The translations under genes were made by a program, and so were the position numbers. From Pseudomonadota bacterium (GTDB lineage Bacteria > Pseudomonadota > Gammaproteobacteria > Burkholderiales > Thiobacillaceae): 19,654 nt of DNA. This document shows, piece by piece, positions 1-8,042 of this stretch (position 1 is the first letter of the stretch; each line of letters opens with the position of its first letter). The notes beneath the pieces are model-generated. The model made no database searches, was not told the origin of the DNA, and worked only from the letters and a program-made list of their open reading frames with translations. The DNA lies in NCBI GenBank assembly GCA_021791235.1, contig JAJYXA010000196.1, forward strand, positions 1-19,654. Direction: 5' to 3'.

Positions 1-10
1 AAGACCCGCC

Positions 11-541
11 GTGCGCCTGATCGACCCTGATGCCGAACTGGAATTCGACCCCGATGACGTCTACGACGGTCCCAGCAAGAGCCAGAAGAAGCGCGAAGTC
101 GAAGCCCTGCAGGATCTGGGCGCGCTACTGGTCAAATTGCCCGACGCGCAATTCAAGCGCATCGAGCTGCCGGACGAGCTGCGCGAGGCGGTGGCCGCCT
201 GCCGCAAGATCACCCAGAACAGCGCGCTGCGGCGGCAACGGCAATACATCGGCAAGCTGATGCGCGGCATCGACCCGGCGCCGATCCAGGCGCAGCTCGA
301 CGCCTTCAACGGGGCATCCGCGGCGGAAAACGCCAAGCTGCACCAGGCCGAGAAATGGCGCGAGAAGCTCATCGCCGACAACGAGGCGCTGACGCTGTTC
401 CTCAACAGTTACCCCGCCACCGACGCCACGCATCTGCGGCAGCTGATCCGCAATGCGCGCGACGAGGCGGCGCGCAACAAGCCGCCGAAGGCCTTCCGCG
501 AGATATTCCGGATGATCCGCGAGGCCATGCGGAAGCAATAA
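11..541 (+). CDS. darP: DarP/YjgA-family ribosome-associated protein (DUF615)
   Basis: This 176-residue acidic/basic protein matches the DUF615 (YjgA/DarP) family, which associates with late 50S precursors and helps 50S subunit assembly in the cytoplasm. The sequence shows the family's N-terminal DDxxDGPSKSQKKRE segment (about residues 16-29). A long helical body follows, with LRRQRQYIGKLMR (residues 73-85) and a basic C-terminal helix ending in FREIFRMIREAMRK. The usual length is about 170-185 residues, so the gene is essentially complete. The first visible start is GTG at 11. The frame stays open to the window edge, so the true start could lie a few codons upstream. A CCGGCC/GGCCGG inverted repeat (550-555/570-575) follows the stop but has no T-run. 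Family assignment is firm; the start is not. Confidence 0.9.
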   Translation: MRLIDPDAELEFDPDDVYDGPSKSQKKREVEALQDLGALLVKLPDAQFKRIELPDELREAVAACRKITQNSALRRQRQYIGKLMRGIDPAPIQAQLDAFNGASAAENAKLHQAEKWREKLIADNEALTLFLNSYPATDATHLRQLIRNARDEAARNKPPKAFREIFRMIREAMRKQ

Positions 542-631
542 GCGGTCATCCGGCCGGAATTGCGACAATGGCCGGTTCAGACTGGTCGGCACCCTGCCGT
601 TAAGAAGGGGCCTCTTTCTGCATGCGCCGCC

Positions 632-1474
632 ATGACATTTCGCCGACTTCGCATTCTGCTTCTGCTGGGCGCGCTCGCTGCGGCGGCAGGCCTGACCTGG
701 CTGGAACAGTCCATCGTGCGGGCCTGGCGTGCGCCGCTGGACGTGGCGGTGATTCCGGTCAACGGCGACGGCTCGCCCGAAGCGGCCGAGGCGATACGCG
801 CGCTGCGGGCGGGCGATTTCGACGAGATCAATGTCTTCCTCGAACGCGAGTCTGCGCGTTACGGGGTGAAGCAGTCGCCCGCCATGCGGGTCACCCTGCT
901 GCCCGAACTCAAAGAGAACCCCCCGGCGCCGCCGCGCGACGGCAGCGTGCTGAAGACCGTGCTCTGGAGTTTGCAGCTGCGCTGGTGGGTGTATCGGCAA
1001 TCGGGAGAATTATTGCCGCAACTGGGCAAGGTCAAGCTGTTCGTGCTGTATCACGCACCGCAGGACGGCGTGGCGCTGGCGCATTCGCTGGGGCTGCAGA
1101 AAGGCCTGATCGGGGTGGTGCATGCCTTTGCCGACCCCCGGCAGGCGTCGCAGAACAATATCGTCATCGCGCACGAGCTACTGCATACGCTGGGGGCGAC
1201 GGACAAGTACGACGCCGTGGGCAGGCCGATCTATCCGCAGGGCTATGCCGAACCCGAACTGCCGCAGCTGATGCCGCGCCGCGAGGCTGAAATCATGGCC
1301 GGACGTCTGGTGGATGCCGCCGGGCGGCTGATGATGCCGCCTAGCCTGGAGCAGTGCGTGATCGGGGCGATGACCGCGCACGAGATCAATTTCGACGAAG
1401 GCTTTCGACGGCGTTTTGGCTCGGGCCATGAGGCGAGCGTCGACGCTCGAGTCGTGCGAGGCCGAAGTGGATGA
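632..1474 (+). CDS. Membrane-anchored putative zinc metallopeptidase (HELLH motif), family not recognised
   Basis: This is a 280-residue protein from ATG 632. An upstream in-frame TTG at 560 is possible but would put 24 unlikely residues ahead of the hydrophobic N-terminus. Residues 8-24 form a single membrane anchor or uncleaved signal after an RR pair, so the body probably faces the periplasm. Residues 181-185 are HELLH, followed by TLGATDKYD. This is an HExxH zinc site with a downstream Gly and acidic/Tyr residues as in zincin peptidases, and REAEIM (residues 217-222) could supply the Met-turn. I do not recognise the family and cannot name a substrate. The last 89 bp overlap the 3' end of the minus-strand EI24 gene. 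The last ~25 residues (HEASVDARVVRGRSG) look low-conservation and may simply be read-out into the neighbour. Confidence 0.72.
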   Translation: MTFRRLRILLLLGALAAAAGLTWLEQSIVRAWRAPLDVAVIPVNGDGSPEAAEAIRALRAGDFDEINVFLERESARYGVKQSPAMRVTLLPELKENPPAPPRDGSVLKTVLWSLQLRWWVYRQSGELLPQLGKVKLFVLYHAPQDGVALAHSLGLQKGLIGVVHAFADPRQASQNNIVIAHELLHTLGATDKYDAVGRPIYPQGYAEPELPQLMPRREAEIMAGRLVDAAGRLMMPPSLEQCVIGAMTAHEINFDEGFRRRFGSGHEASVDARVVRGRSG

Positions 1475-2141
1475 AGGCCAGCGCGGCAAACACCGGCCCC
1501 AGCAGGTTGAGCAGCGGAACGAACTGCAGCAGCCCGGTCAGCATCCCCAGTCCCCACCAGCCGCCGCGTTCCTGCTTGAACAGGGCTGCCATTTCGTCGG
1601 CGCTGGCGTGCTCGGCGATGGCGTCGTAGCGGAACAGGCGCTGGTTCAGCCAGGCGGCGGCCACGAAGGGCACGATCACGCCGACGCCGATCAGCCACAG
1701 CGGCAGGGTGACCACCCACAGGACGACGAACAAGGTCATCGCGACGACGGCGTTCCACAGGCTGCCGACCGGGCCGCCGCCGTTTTCGCGTCTGAGCCGG
1801 GGGTAGTCGCGCTCGGCCACCACGCGGATCAGCGCGGGCATGCCGAACAGCGCGGTGATGACGAGTGCGGTCAGCATCACCAGCGGCACGAACAGCATGA
1901 GGTGCAGCAGCGCCTGGATGCCGTTGGCGATCCACGCCGGTTCGAGGCCGGCCAGCCAGGTCTGGATGCCGATGGCGTCGAGCCCCAGTTCAATCCAGCC
2001 GGAGAAGGTGCCCCAGAACATCACGCCCAGCGCCAGCCACAACAGCAGGGCGGCCAGCATCGGCCACACCGCCACCCACAGCACCCGCAGGCTGAACAGG
2101 TCGCGCAGGGCGCGGGCGAGCGCATCGAGAACCGCTGTCAT
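1386..2141 (-). CDS. EI24 domain (CysZ-like) integral membrane protein
   Basis: This 251-residue polytopic membrane protein has four hydrophobic stretches (about residues 20-44, 74-104, 132-163 and 196-228). The layout and the motif set (P-x-L-x-R-V-V-A-E-R-D-Y near residue 103, and F-V-P-L-L-N-L-L-G-P-V near 207) are typical of the EI24/CysZ family. E. coli CysZ is a sulfate permease, but betaproteobacterial members like this one are mostly uncharacterised, so sulfate transport is only a possibility. Its ATG at 2141 overlaps the stop of mogA by 4 bp (ATGA), so the two are surely co-transcribed and translationally coupled. It converges with the HELLH gene and shares 89 bp with it. Confidence 0.85.
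   Translation of the reverse strand: MTAVLDALARALRDLFSLRVLWVAVWPMLAALLLWLALGVMFWGTFSGWIELGLDAIGIQTWLAGLEPAWIANGIQALLHLMLFVPLVMLTALVITALFGMPALIRVVAERDYPRLRRENGGGPVGSLWNAVVAMTLFVVLWVVTLPLWLIGVGVIVPFVAAAWLNQRLFRYDAIAEHASADEMAALFKQERGGWWGLGMLTGLLQFVPLLNLLGPVFAALAFIHFGLARLERRRSPHGPSQNAVESLRRN
1434..1449. repeat. Perfect 16-bp palindrome in the convergent gene overlap
   Basis: The segment CGAGCGTCGACGCTCG is its own reverse complement. It lies inside the 89-bp overlap of the HELLH gene (+) and the EI24 gene (-). It may act as a cruciform or a bidirectional transcription barrier, or it may be a chance palindrome constrained by coding. There is no T-run on either side. Confidence 0.5.
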
Positions 2142-2692
2142 GTCATTGGCCGCAGCGCTGATTTGGGACGGAATACGGCGATGGTGTCCGGGCGCGCTTC
2201 CAGATACGGCCCGCCGATGAGATCGATGCAGTAGGGCACGGCGGCGAAGATGCCGTCGAGCGTTTCCTTGATCGCCTTGGGCTGGCCCGGCAGGTTGAGG
2301 ATCAGGCTGGCGCCGCGGGTGACGCCGACCTGGCGCGACAGGATGGCGGTCGGCACGTATTTCAGCGACACGGCGCGCATCGCCTCGCCGAAACCGGGCA
2401 GCACCTTGTGCGCCACCGCGAGCGTCGCTTCGGGGGTGACGTCGCGCGGCGCCGGGCCGGTGCCGCCGGTGGTGAGGATGAGCGAGCAGCCCTCGCTGTC
2501 GGCCAGTTCGATCAGCGTCGCTTCGATCAGCGCCCGCTCGTCGGGGATCAGCCGGGTGACGAATTCCGCCGGATTGGCCAGCACGTCGCCAAACCAGGCC
2601 TGCAGCGCGGGCAGGCCCTGGTCCTCGTATATGCCGCTGCTGGCGCGGTCGCTGATGGAAACCAGACCGATGCGGACGGAGTCGTGAGTCAT
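2138..2692 (-). CDS. mogA: Molybdopterin adenylyltransferase MogA
   Basis: This 184-residue cytoplasmic enzyme adenylylates molybdopterin with ATP before molybdate insertion in molybdenum-cofactor synthesis. The family is clear from the N-terminal RIGLVSISDRASSGIYEDQG (residues 7-26), the nucleotide/pterin loop TTGGTGPAPRDVTPEA (74-89), and the later LSRQVGVTRGASLILNLPGQPKA. Length agrees with E. coli MogA (about 195). ATG 2692 gives the canonical N-terminus (MTHDSVRIGL). The open frame runs much further upstream, but that part lies antisense to the next gene and is not family-like. The stop overlaps the EI24 start as ATGA. The gene diverges from the thioredoxin-fold gene with about 70 bp between them. 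It implies that the cell makes molybdoenzymes. Confidence 0.93.
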   Translation of the reverse strand: MTHDSVRIGLVSISDRASSGIYEDQGLPALQAWFGDVLANPAEFVTRLIPDERALIEATLIELADSEGCSLILTTGGTGPAPRDVTPEATLAVAHKVLPGFGEAMRAVSLKYVPTAILSRQVGVTRGASLILNLPGQPKAIKETLDGIFAAVPYCIDLIGGPYLEARPDTIAVFRPKSALRPMT

Positions 2693-2709
2693 GTGGGCAT
2701 GAAAGAGGG

Positions 2710-2737
2710 TTGCGCGAATGTCCGAATTTATCAGAAT
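2710..2737 (+). promoter_or_regulatory. Candidate sigma-70 promoter for the exported thioredoxin/propeller pair
   Basis: TTGCGC at 2710-2715 and CAGAAT at 2732-2737 are separated by 16 bp, about 27 bp ahead of the ATG at 2765. The boxes match the consensus only in part. The position in the mogA-divergent gap makes a promoter here likely even if these exact hexamers are wrong. Confidence 0.3.
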
Positions 2738-2764
2738 GGCGGCATGTGATTGAAGGAGAACGGA

Positions 2765-3256
2765 ATGAACCCGATCAAGATGCTGCTGGCGGCAGGCTGT
2801 TTGTGGGCGGGCGCGGTGCTGGCCGACCCGCCGCCGGGCTATCCCTTCGTCGGCTACGACGCCGGCCTTGCGGCGGCGCGCGCGAGCGGCAAGCCGGTCT
2901 TTCTGTACTTCGGGCGCTACGGCTGCGCCTGGTGCGACCACACCAACAAGAAGACCTTTTCCGACGCGGCGCTTAAAAAGCTGTACACGGAAAACTATGA
3001 GCTGGTGTATGTCGATGCCGAATCGGGCAAACGGCTGACGCTGTCCTCCGGCGAGCGCATCACCGAGGCCGAACTGGGGGTGCGGCTGCAGGCCTTCGCC
3101 ACGCCGCTGTTCGTGTATCTGACGCCGCAGGGCGACAAGATCGTGCAGATCCCGGGCTTCAAGACCGTGCAGGATTTCCGCGATTACGACCGCTACGTGC
3201 GCGGCGGGCATTACAAGCAGAAAACCCTGCTCGAATTCCTGGGCGGCAAGTCGTGA
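2765..3256 (+). CDS. Periplasmic thioredoxin-fold protein (CAWC)
   Basis: This is a 163-residue exported protein. Residues 1-20 form a signal peptide (basic start, hydrophobic core, VLA before DPPPGYP). The mature part has a thioredoxin fold with redox motif C54-A-W-C57 in FLYFGRYGCAWCDHTNKKTF and the cis-proline at A-T-P114-L-F-V. It resembles SoxW-like and 'thioredoxin fold domain' proteins and probably reduces or isomerises periplasmic disulfides, or serves cytochrome/sulfur-enzyme maturation. The partner is unknown. Start choice: ATG 2765 is preceded by AAGGAG at 2753-2758; a TTG at 2750 also opens the frame but lies before that ribosome binding site. Its stop overlaps the GTG start of the propeller gene by 4 bp (GTGA), so the two form an operon. 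Confidence 0.85.
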   Translation: MNPIKMLLAAGCLWAGAVLADPPPGYPFVGYDAGLAAARASGKPVFLYFGRYGCAWCDHTNKKTFSDAALKKLYTENYELVYVDAESGKRLTLSSGERITEAELGVRLQAFATPLFVYLTPQGDKIVQIPGFKTVQDFRDYDRYVRGGHYKQKTLLEFLGGKS

Positions 3257-4431
3257 GGGCGGCCGCGCTGCTGCTGGCGGTGCTGGCGTGGCCGGCGCAG
3301 GCCGCGTGGGAGTGGAGCGCGCCGCTGACCGTCAATTCGGTTCAGGGCGTGGCGATTTTCCCGCATCTGGAATCGGCCAACCGCCGGGGCGTCGCGGTGT
3401 CGGGCGACACCGTGGGCGTGGTCTGGGAGGACAACCGCAGCGGCCGCCCGCAGTGCTATCTGGCGATCAGGCCCGCGGCCGCGGCAAACTTCCAGCGGGA
3501 GATTCAATTGAGCCAGGGCGAATGCTACGAACCGGTGGTGATGGCCCTGGGGAGAGGCCGTTTTGTGGCGGCGTGGGAAGAGGCCGGCAAGGCGCATGCC
3601 CGGGTGCTGCCCGGCGGCAAGGTGTTGAAACTGTCGGACACTGAAGCGGCGCAGGTGACGCTGGCCATGCGCGGGAACGCACTCTACGCGGCCTGGGCCG
3701 AGCAGGCGGGGCGGTTCCGCCGCATCGTCGTCGCCCGACTGGCGTTGAAGGCGGATGCGCTCGTCGTGAAGTCGGCGCAGCCGGTCGAAGCGGCGATGCC
3801 GGCCGACGAGCAGGGCTGGCCCGCGCTGGCGGTGGCGGGCGACGGCAGCGTGACGGTGGCGTGGGAAGACCGGCGAGCACGTCACACGGTGCCGATGGTG
3901 AGCCACAGCCGCGATGGCCGCAGCTTTGCGCCGCCCGCCAGCCTCACCGACCGCAAGAGCGGCAGCGCGCCAGGGGGGCTGGGCGCCGGCACCGGCGCGA
4001 TGCGCCCCACGCTCGCGGCCTGGGGAAAGCAGAGCGTGGCGGCGGTGTGGCTCGACAAGCGCGACTTCCTTTCCGGCTATGACGTCTATGCCGCGTTCGA
4101 TACGGGAACCCGCCGCTTCGGCAGGAACATCCGGGTGCAGGACAGCTTCGGCGACAACATGGCGCAATGGCATGCGCTGGTCGTCGGCGATGCCGACGGC
4201 CGGCTGGTGGCGCTGTGGGACGACGCCCGCGACGGCACCCCGGACGTGTGGCTGTCCGACTGGGAGGGCGAGGCCTTCGGCGGCGACGTGGCCATTCCGG
4301 GGGCTGCCGGGCGGGGTGAGCAGTCCGACCCCGCGGCGGCGATGGATGCCGCCGGATCGCTGCATGTGGTGTGGCTGGATCGGCAGGCGGCCGGCACGCG
4401 CATCCGCTATGCGCGCGCCGCGCGCAAGTGA
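3253..4431 (+). CDS. Exported sialidase-like beta-propeller protein
   Basis: This 392-residue protein starts at GTG 3253, which overlaps the preceding stop. Residues 1-18 (MRAAALLLAVLAWPAQAA) form a signal peptide. The rest is built of repeats, each with a 'V-x-x-x-W-x-D/E' strand: Trp 58, 108, 148, 204, 266, 322 and 374, spaced 40-62 residues apart. There is one clear Asp-box (SRDGRSF, about 219-225). This is the pattern of six/seven-bladed propellers of the sialidase/BNR superfamily. I do not see the arginine triad arrangement of true sialidases, so a hydrolase call would be unsafe; binding or scaffolding in the periplasm is as likely. Coupling to a CxxC thioredoxin-fold protein suggests the two act together, although only Cys68 and Cys91 are obvious in the propeller. 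Confidence 0.75.
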   Translation: MRAAALLLAVLAWPAQAAWEWSAPLTVNSVQGVAIFPHLESANRRGVAVSGDTVGVVWEDNRSGRPQCYLAIRPAAAANFQREIQLSQGECYEPVVMALGRGRFVAAWEEAGKAHARVLPGGKVLKLSDTEAAQVTLAMRGNALYAAWAEQAGRFRRIVVARLALKADALVVKSAQPVEAAMPADEQGWPALAVAGDGSVTVAWEDRRARHTVPMVSHSRDGRSFAPPASLTDRKSGSAPGGLGAGTGAMRPTLAAWGKQSVAAVWLDKRDFLSGYDVYAAFDTGTRRFGRNIRVQDSFGDNMAQWHALVVGDADGRLVALWDDARDGTPDVWLSDWEGEAFGGDVAIPGAAGRGEQSDPAAAMDAAGSLHVVWLDRQAAGTRIRYARAARK

Positions 4432-4441
4432 AGGTTTCGAA

Positions 4442-5419
4442 TCAGATCCAGCCGCGCCGCCTCAGGCGCCGGTACAGCACGACGACCGCCGCGCCGGTCG
4501 CCAGCAGCAGTGCCGGGTAGGCCCACGGCCACTTCAGTTCCGGCATGAATTCGAAGTTCATGCCGTAGAGGCTGAACACCACCGTGGGCAGCGCCAGCAG
4601 CGCGCCCCAGCCCGCCAGCTTCTGCACCGATTCGTTCTGCTTCACCGACAGCGTGGCGAGATGGAACTGCATCGCGTCCGAGGTCGAGGCACGCAGGTGG
4701 TCGATGGCGGCCGATACGCGCACCGCATGGTCGTGGATATCGCGGTAGTACGCCTTGAGTTCCTTGGTGGACAACTCCGGGTGCAGGCGAATCAGGTTCT
4801 GCGTGATTTCCTGCATTGGTTCGGCGGCGTCGCGCAATGCGGTCAGGTCGCGTTTCATCTCGTAGAGCCGCTCCAGCATGTCGCGCCCCGGCTTGGCGCC
4901 GCTCATCAGCAGGCTTTCGAGTGACTGAAACCGATCCTGCATGCTTTCGATCACCGGCCTGAACTGGTCGACGATGAGGTCGAGCACCAGATACAGCGCG
5001 TAGGGCGTGGCCGCCTTGATGCCGTTGGGGCGGCGTTGCAGACGGTCGATCACCCGCTGGTAGCCGATGCCGCTGTCGTGACGGATGGCGACGACGTAGT
5101 TGCTGCCGACAAACAAATGTGTTTCGCCGAGTTCCAGGTTCGATTCCCAGAGTTGGGCGGTGCGCGTGGCGATGAATACGTGCCCTTCGTATTCCTCGAG
5201 CTTGGGGCGCTGGTGGGTGGAAATCGCATCCTCCAGCGCCAGCGCGTGCAGGCCAAGTTCGTCGCCCAGACGGGTAATGGTCTGGCTGTCGGGCGATTTG
5301 AGCTCGACCCAGATGAAGCGATCCGGCTGGCCGACATGGTCGCTGATGTCGTCGAATGCAATCGCCTGGCTTTGGGAATCGTGGAAGAGCAGGCAGTCGA
5401 TGATGGCACCTGGCGGCAA
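4442..5419 (-). CDS. corA: CorA-family magnesium/divalent cation channel
   Basis: This 325-residue inner-membrane channel has a long cytoplasmic alpha/beta and coiled-helix part (1 to about 265), then two transmembrane segments (about 268-285 and 300-317). Between them lies the selectivity signature Y-G-M-N-F (285-289) followed by EFMPELKW, identical to the E. coli CorA loop. The C-terminus RRLRRRGWI is the usual basic tail. It transports Mg2+ (also Co2+/Ni2+) as a pentamer. The only start after the upstream in-frame TAG is TTG at 5419, with no evident Shine-Dalgarno, so expression may be modest or the start may be misplaced. The gene ends 10 bp from the convergent propeller gene. A TAGAAT -10-like box lies about 20 bp upstream of the TTG, but I see no good -35. 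Confidence 0.9.
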   Translation of the reverse strand: MPPGAIIDCLLFHDSQSQAIAFDDISDHVGQPDRFIWVELKSPDSQTITRLGDELGLHALALEDAISTHQRPKLEEYEGHVFIATRTAQLWESNLELGETHLFVGSNYVVAIRHDSGIGYQRVIDRLQRRPNGIKAATPYALYLVLDLIVDQFRPVIESMQDRFQSLESLLMSGAKPGRDMLERLYEMKRDLTALRDAAEPMQEITQNLIRLHPELSTKELKAYYRDIHDHAVRVSAAIDHLRASTSDAMQFHLATLSVKQNESVQKLAGWGALLALPTVVFSLYGMNFEFMPELKWPWAYPALLLATGAAVVVLYRRLRRRGWI

Positions 5420-5648
5420 TGTGTGTGAGCGTGAATTCTAGCCCGTAATCGAAGCGCTTCCCGGTTTGCGGAAACAGCGCCGTGCGGGAACGGAGAGGAG
5501 GGGCTGGCGGGGTTCAGCCCCCGCTACTCGGGAAATTTCGGGGCCGCAAGGCGCACTCGCGGCACAAAACCCATTGCTCTCTTGCAACAAATTACGCGGA
5601 GACGACATGAGGAGGCGAATCGGGCTGTGCCTGCATGCACGCGGTCGC
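5420..5648. other. Intergenic region between the pgm and corA genes
   Basis: These 229 bp hold no convincing gene. GGGGCTG (about 5501-5507) and CAGCCCC (5516-5522) can pair as a hairpin, and GAAGCGCTTC (5451-5460) is a perfect 10-bp palindrome upstream of corA. Neither has a T-run on the minus strand, so I call neither a terminator. The region probably carries the corA promoter. Confidence 0.5.
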
Positions 5649-7022
5649 TCAGAAGGGCAGATCGAGCGTGGGTGCGGCCTGATGAATCACGCGGCGGAAG
5701 TCGGCCTGGATCCGTTCCAGCGCCGCGGCATTGTCGGCCTCGAAACGCAGCACGATCACCGGCGTGGTGTTGGACGGACGCGCAAGGCCGAAGCCGTCGG
5801 CATATTCGACTCTCAAGCCATCCAGCGTAATGACTTCCTGGGCGTCGGGGAAGTGCGCGGTTTTCTGCAGCCGCTCCATCAGCGCGTAATGCTCGCCCTC
5901 GGCCATCTTGATGTTGAGTTCGGGGGTGTTCACCGAGTCGGGCAGGCCGTGCAGGGTGGCGTCGATGTCCGGCTGCCGGGAGAGGTATTCGAGCAGTCGC
6001 GCACCGGCGTACAGGCCGTCGTCGAAACCGAACCAGCGCTCCTTGAAGAACACGTGGCCGGACATTTCGCCCGCCAGCAGTGCGCCGGTTTCCTTCATCT
6101 TGGCCTTGATGAAGCTATGGCCGGTTTTCCATAGCAGCGGCCGGCCGCCGCGTTCGCGGATCCATCTGAACAGGTTGCGCGTCGATTTCACGTCGAAAAT
6201 GATTTCGGCACCGGGGTTGCGGCTGAGCACGTCGTCGGCGAACAGCATCAGCTGGCGGTCGGGGAAGATGATGCTGCCGTCCTTGGTGACCACGCCCAGG
6301 CGGTCGCCGTCGCCGTCGAAAGCGAGGCCGATTTCGGCGTCGCCGGATTTCAGCGCGGCGATCAGGTCCTGCAGGTTTTTCGGCTGCGAGGGATCGGGAT
6401 GGTGGTTGGGAAAGTTGCCGTCGACTTCGCAGAACAGTTCTTCCACCTGGCAGCCCATGTCGCGATACAGCCTGGGGGCGTACGCGCCTGGCACGCCGTT
6501 GCCGCAGTCGACGATGATTTTCATCGGGCGCGCGAGCTTCACGTCGGAGACGATGCGCGCGAGGTATTCGCCGGCGATGTCGTGCTGGCGGTAGCCGCCG
6601 TCGCCGTGCGCGAGGTCGTTGTTGACCAGCCGTTCGCGCAGCTTCTGGATGGCGTCGCCCGACAGGGTTTCGCCGCCGAGCACCATTTTCAGGCCGTTGT
6701 AGTCGGGCGGGTTGTGGCTGCCGGTCACCATCACCGCGCTGTGGGTGCCGAGCTGGTACGCCGCGAAATACGTCATCGGCGTGGCGACCATGCCCAGATC
6801 CACCACGCCGACGCCGGCCTTGCGGATGCCGCGCGCCAGCGCGGCCGCCAGATCGGGGCCGGACAGGCGGCCGTCGCGGCCGATGCAGATTTCTCTCTGG
6901 CCGCGCGCCACGGCCTCGGAGCCGATGGCTTGGCCGATGGCCTCGACGATCTCCGGCGTGAAGCTCTTGCCGACGATGCCGCGGATGTCGTAGGCCTTGA
7001 AGATTTCCTTGGGGTATTCCAC
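5649..7022 (-). CDS. Phosphomannomutase/phosphoglucomutase (AlgC type)
   Basis: This 457-residue cytoplasmic enzyme interconverts hexose-6-phosphate and hexose-1-phosphate (mannose or glucose), feeding exopolysaccharide, lipopolysaccharide and storage-sugar synthesis. All landmarks of the alpha-D-phosphohexomutase family are present. The phosphoserine loop is TGSHNP (100-105, Ser102). The metal loop is DGDGDR (236-241). The sugar-binding loop is GEMSGH (318-323). The phosphate-binding loop is RPSNTTP (415-421). Length and order match Pseudomonas AlgC. The start is GTG 7022 with AGGGAG six bases upstream. It follows the YheT-like gene by 32 bp on the same strand, so co-transcription is likely. 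Whether it prefers mannose or glucose cannot be told from sequence. Confidence 0.93.
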   Translation of the reverse strand: MEYPKEIFKAYDIRGIVGKSFTPEIVEAIGQAIGSEAVARGQREICIGRDGRLSGPDLAAALARGIRKAGVGVVDLGMVATPMTYFAAYQLGTHSAVMVTGSHNPPDYNGLKMVLGGETLSGDAIQKLRERLVNNDLAHGDGGYRQHDIAGEYLARIVSDVKLARPMKIIVDCGNGVPGAYAPRLYRDMGCQVEELFCEVDGNFPNHHPDPSQPKNLQDLIAALKSGDAEIGLAFDGDGDRLGVVTKDGSIIFPDRQLMLFADDVLSRNPGAEIIFDVKSTRNLFRWIRERGGRPLLWKTGHSFIKAKMKETGALLAGEMSGHVFFKERWFGFDDGLYAGARLLEYLSRQPDIDATLHGLPDSVNTPELNIKMAEGEHYALMERLQKTAHFPDAQEVITLDGLRVEYADGFGLARPSNTTPVIVLRFEADNAAALERIQADFRRVIHQAAPTLDLPF

Positions 7023-7054
7023 AACGCGCTCCCTGGTTGGCTAATGGGCCGATT

Positions 7055-8035
7055 CTACCTGCGCTGTGTGTCGAAATGCTGCATCAGGCGCCGCGGCAGC
7101 CAGTCGAGCTTGCCGGGAAAGGGGCCGGACGGGAAGGCGGCGTGGCCGCCGCCAGCGGGCTGCTCCAGGACGACGGCGGGCGAGACGTCGGCCGCCGTCG
7201 GCAACGCCCACGCCGGCAGGAAAGGATCGTTTTTCGCGTTGAGTATCAGGGTGGGAACGGCGATGGATTGGAGCAGGGGCTTGGACGATGCCCGGAGCCA
7301 GTAATCGTCGGCATCGCGGAATCCATGCAGGCGTGCGGTGACCAGGGTGTCGAATTCGTGGAAAGTGGAGGCGGCGGCAATCGCTTTCGCATCCAGCATG
7401 CCGGGAAATTGCTGCGCCTTCTTCAGCGCTTTTTGCTTCAAAGTGACCAGAAAGCGCGCGGTGTAGACGCGGCGGTTGAAGCCGCGATCGAGCGCGTGTC
7501 CGGCCGCGCTCAAATCGAGCGGCGCGGACACGCCCGCAGCGCGTTCGACCAGCGTGCGCGCCGCCTCGCCGGCCTCGCCCAGCCATTTCAGCAGCGCGTT
7601 GCCGCCGAGCGAGACGCCGACGGCGTAAATCGGCGCATCGGACTGCTGCGATTGGATATGAAGCAACATCTGTTCGATGTCTTCGCTGTCGCCGGCGAAA
7701 TAGGCGCGCGGCAGCCGATTGTCCTCGCCCGAGCAGCCACGAAAATGCGCCACCACGCCATGCCAGCCGCGCGCCCGGGCATGGATCATGAGGTCGCGCG
7801 CATAGTGACTGTCGGCGCTGCCCTCCAGGCCGTGAAACAGGACCACCACCGGCGCGCCGGCGGTGCCATCGACCCAGTCGAAATCGAAAAAATCGCCATC
7901 CGGCACTTCCAGCCGCTCGCGCCGGTAGGCGACCGGCGGGACGCGGATGAACAGGCCGGGGTAGATGGTTTGCAGGTGGCCGCCGGGCAGCCAGGCCGGG
8001 GCGCGGTAAAGGGCGGTGTCCGCGGCGCGCTTCAA
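7055..8035 (-). CDS. YheT-family alpha/beta hydrolase
   Basis: This is a cytoplasmic alpha/beta-fold hydrolase of the YheT/EMB8 family, about 326 residues from TTG 8035. Landmarks are PAWLPGGHLQTIYP near the N-terminus (the usual beginning of this family), the oxyanion region LFHGLEGS, the nucleophile elbow G-V-S142-L-G-G-N, the acid in NAKND270PF and the base in GGGH298AAF. The natural substrate of the family is not established; esterase activity is likely. Start: the frame extends upstream into the SnoaL-like gene, but the family N-terminus begins near TTG 8035, 7 nt after that gene's stop. No strong Shine-Dalgarno supports it, so the start is tentative and translation is probably coupled to the upstream gene. 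Confidence 0.86.
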   Translation of the reverse strand: MKRAADTALYRAPAWLPGGHLQTIYPGLFIRVPPVAYRRERLEVPDGDFFDFDWVDGTAGAPVVVLFHGLEGSADSHYARDLMIHARARGWHGVVAHFRGCSGEDNRLPRAYFAGDSEDIEQMLLHIQSQQSDAPIYAVGVSLGGNALLKWLGEAGEAARTLVERAAGVSAPLDLSAAGHALDRGFNRRVYTARFLVTLKQKALKKAQQFPGMLDAKAIAAASTFHEFDTLVTARLHGFRDADDYWLRASSKPLLQSIAVPTLILNAKNDPFLPAWALPTAADVSPAVVLEQPAGGGHAAFPSGPFPGKLDWLPRRLMQHFDTQRR

Positions 8036-8042
8036 CGGCCGT

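Noticed and set aside
550..575. Terminator after darP
   Set aside because: The CCGGCC/GGCCGG stem has a 14-nt loop and no T-run; too weak to call.
1416..2234. Plus-strand open frame of 272 codons, Gln/His-rich
   Set aside because: It is antisense to the EI24 and mogA genes, has no family features and biased composition from the opposite reading.
2693..3211. N-terminal extension of MogA
   Set aside because: The frame is open, but this part is antisense to the thioredoxin-fold gene and unlike any MogA; ATG 2692 gives the normal N-terminus.
3211..4365. Minus-strand open frame of 384 codons
   Set aside because: It is antisense to the propeller gene and Arg/His-rich, while the plus frame has a signal peptide and regular Trp motifs.
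5499..5525. Terminator for the hexose phosphomutase gene
   Set aside because: A hairpin is possible (GGGGCTG/CAGCCCC) but no T-run follows on the minus strand.
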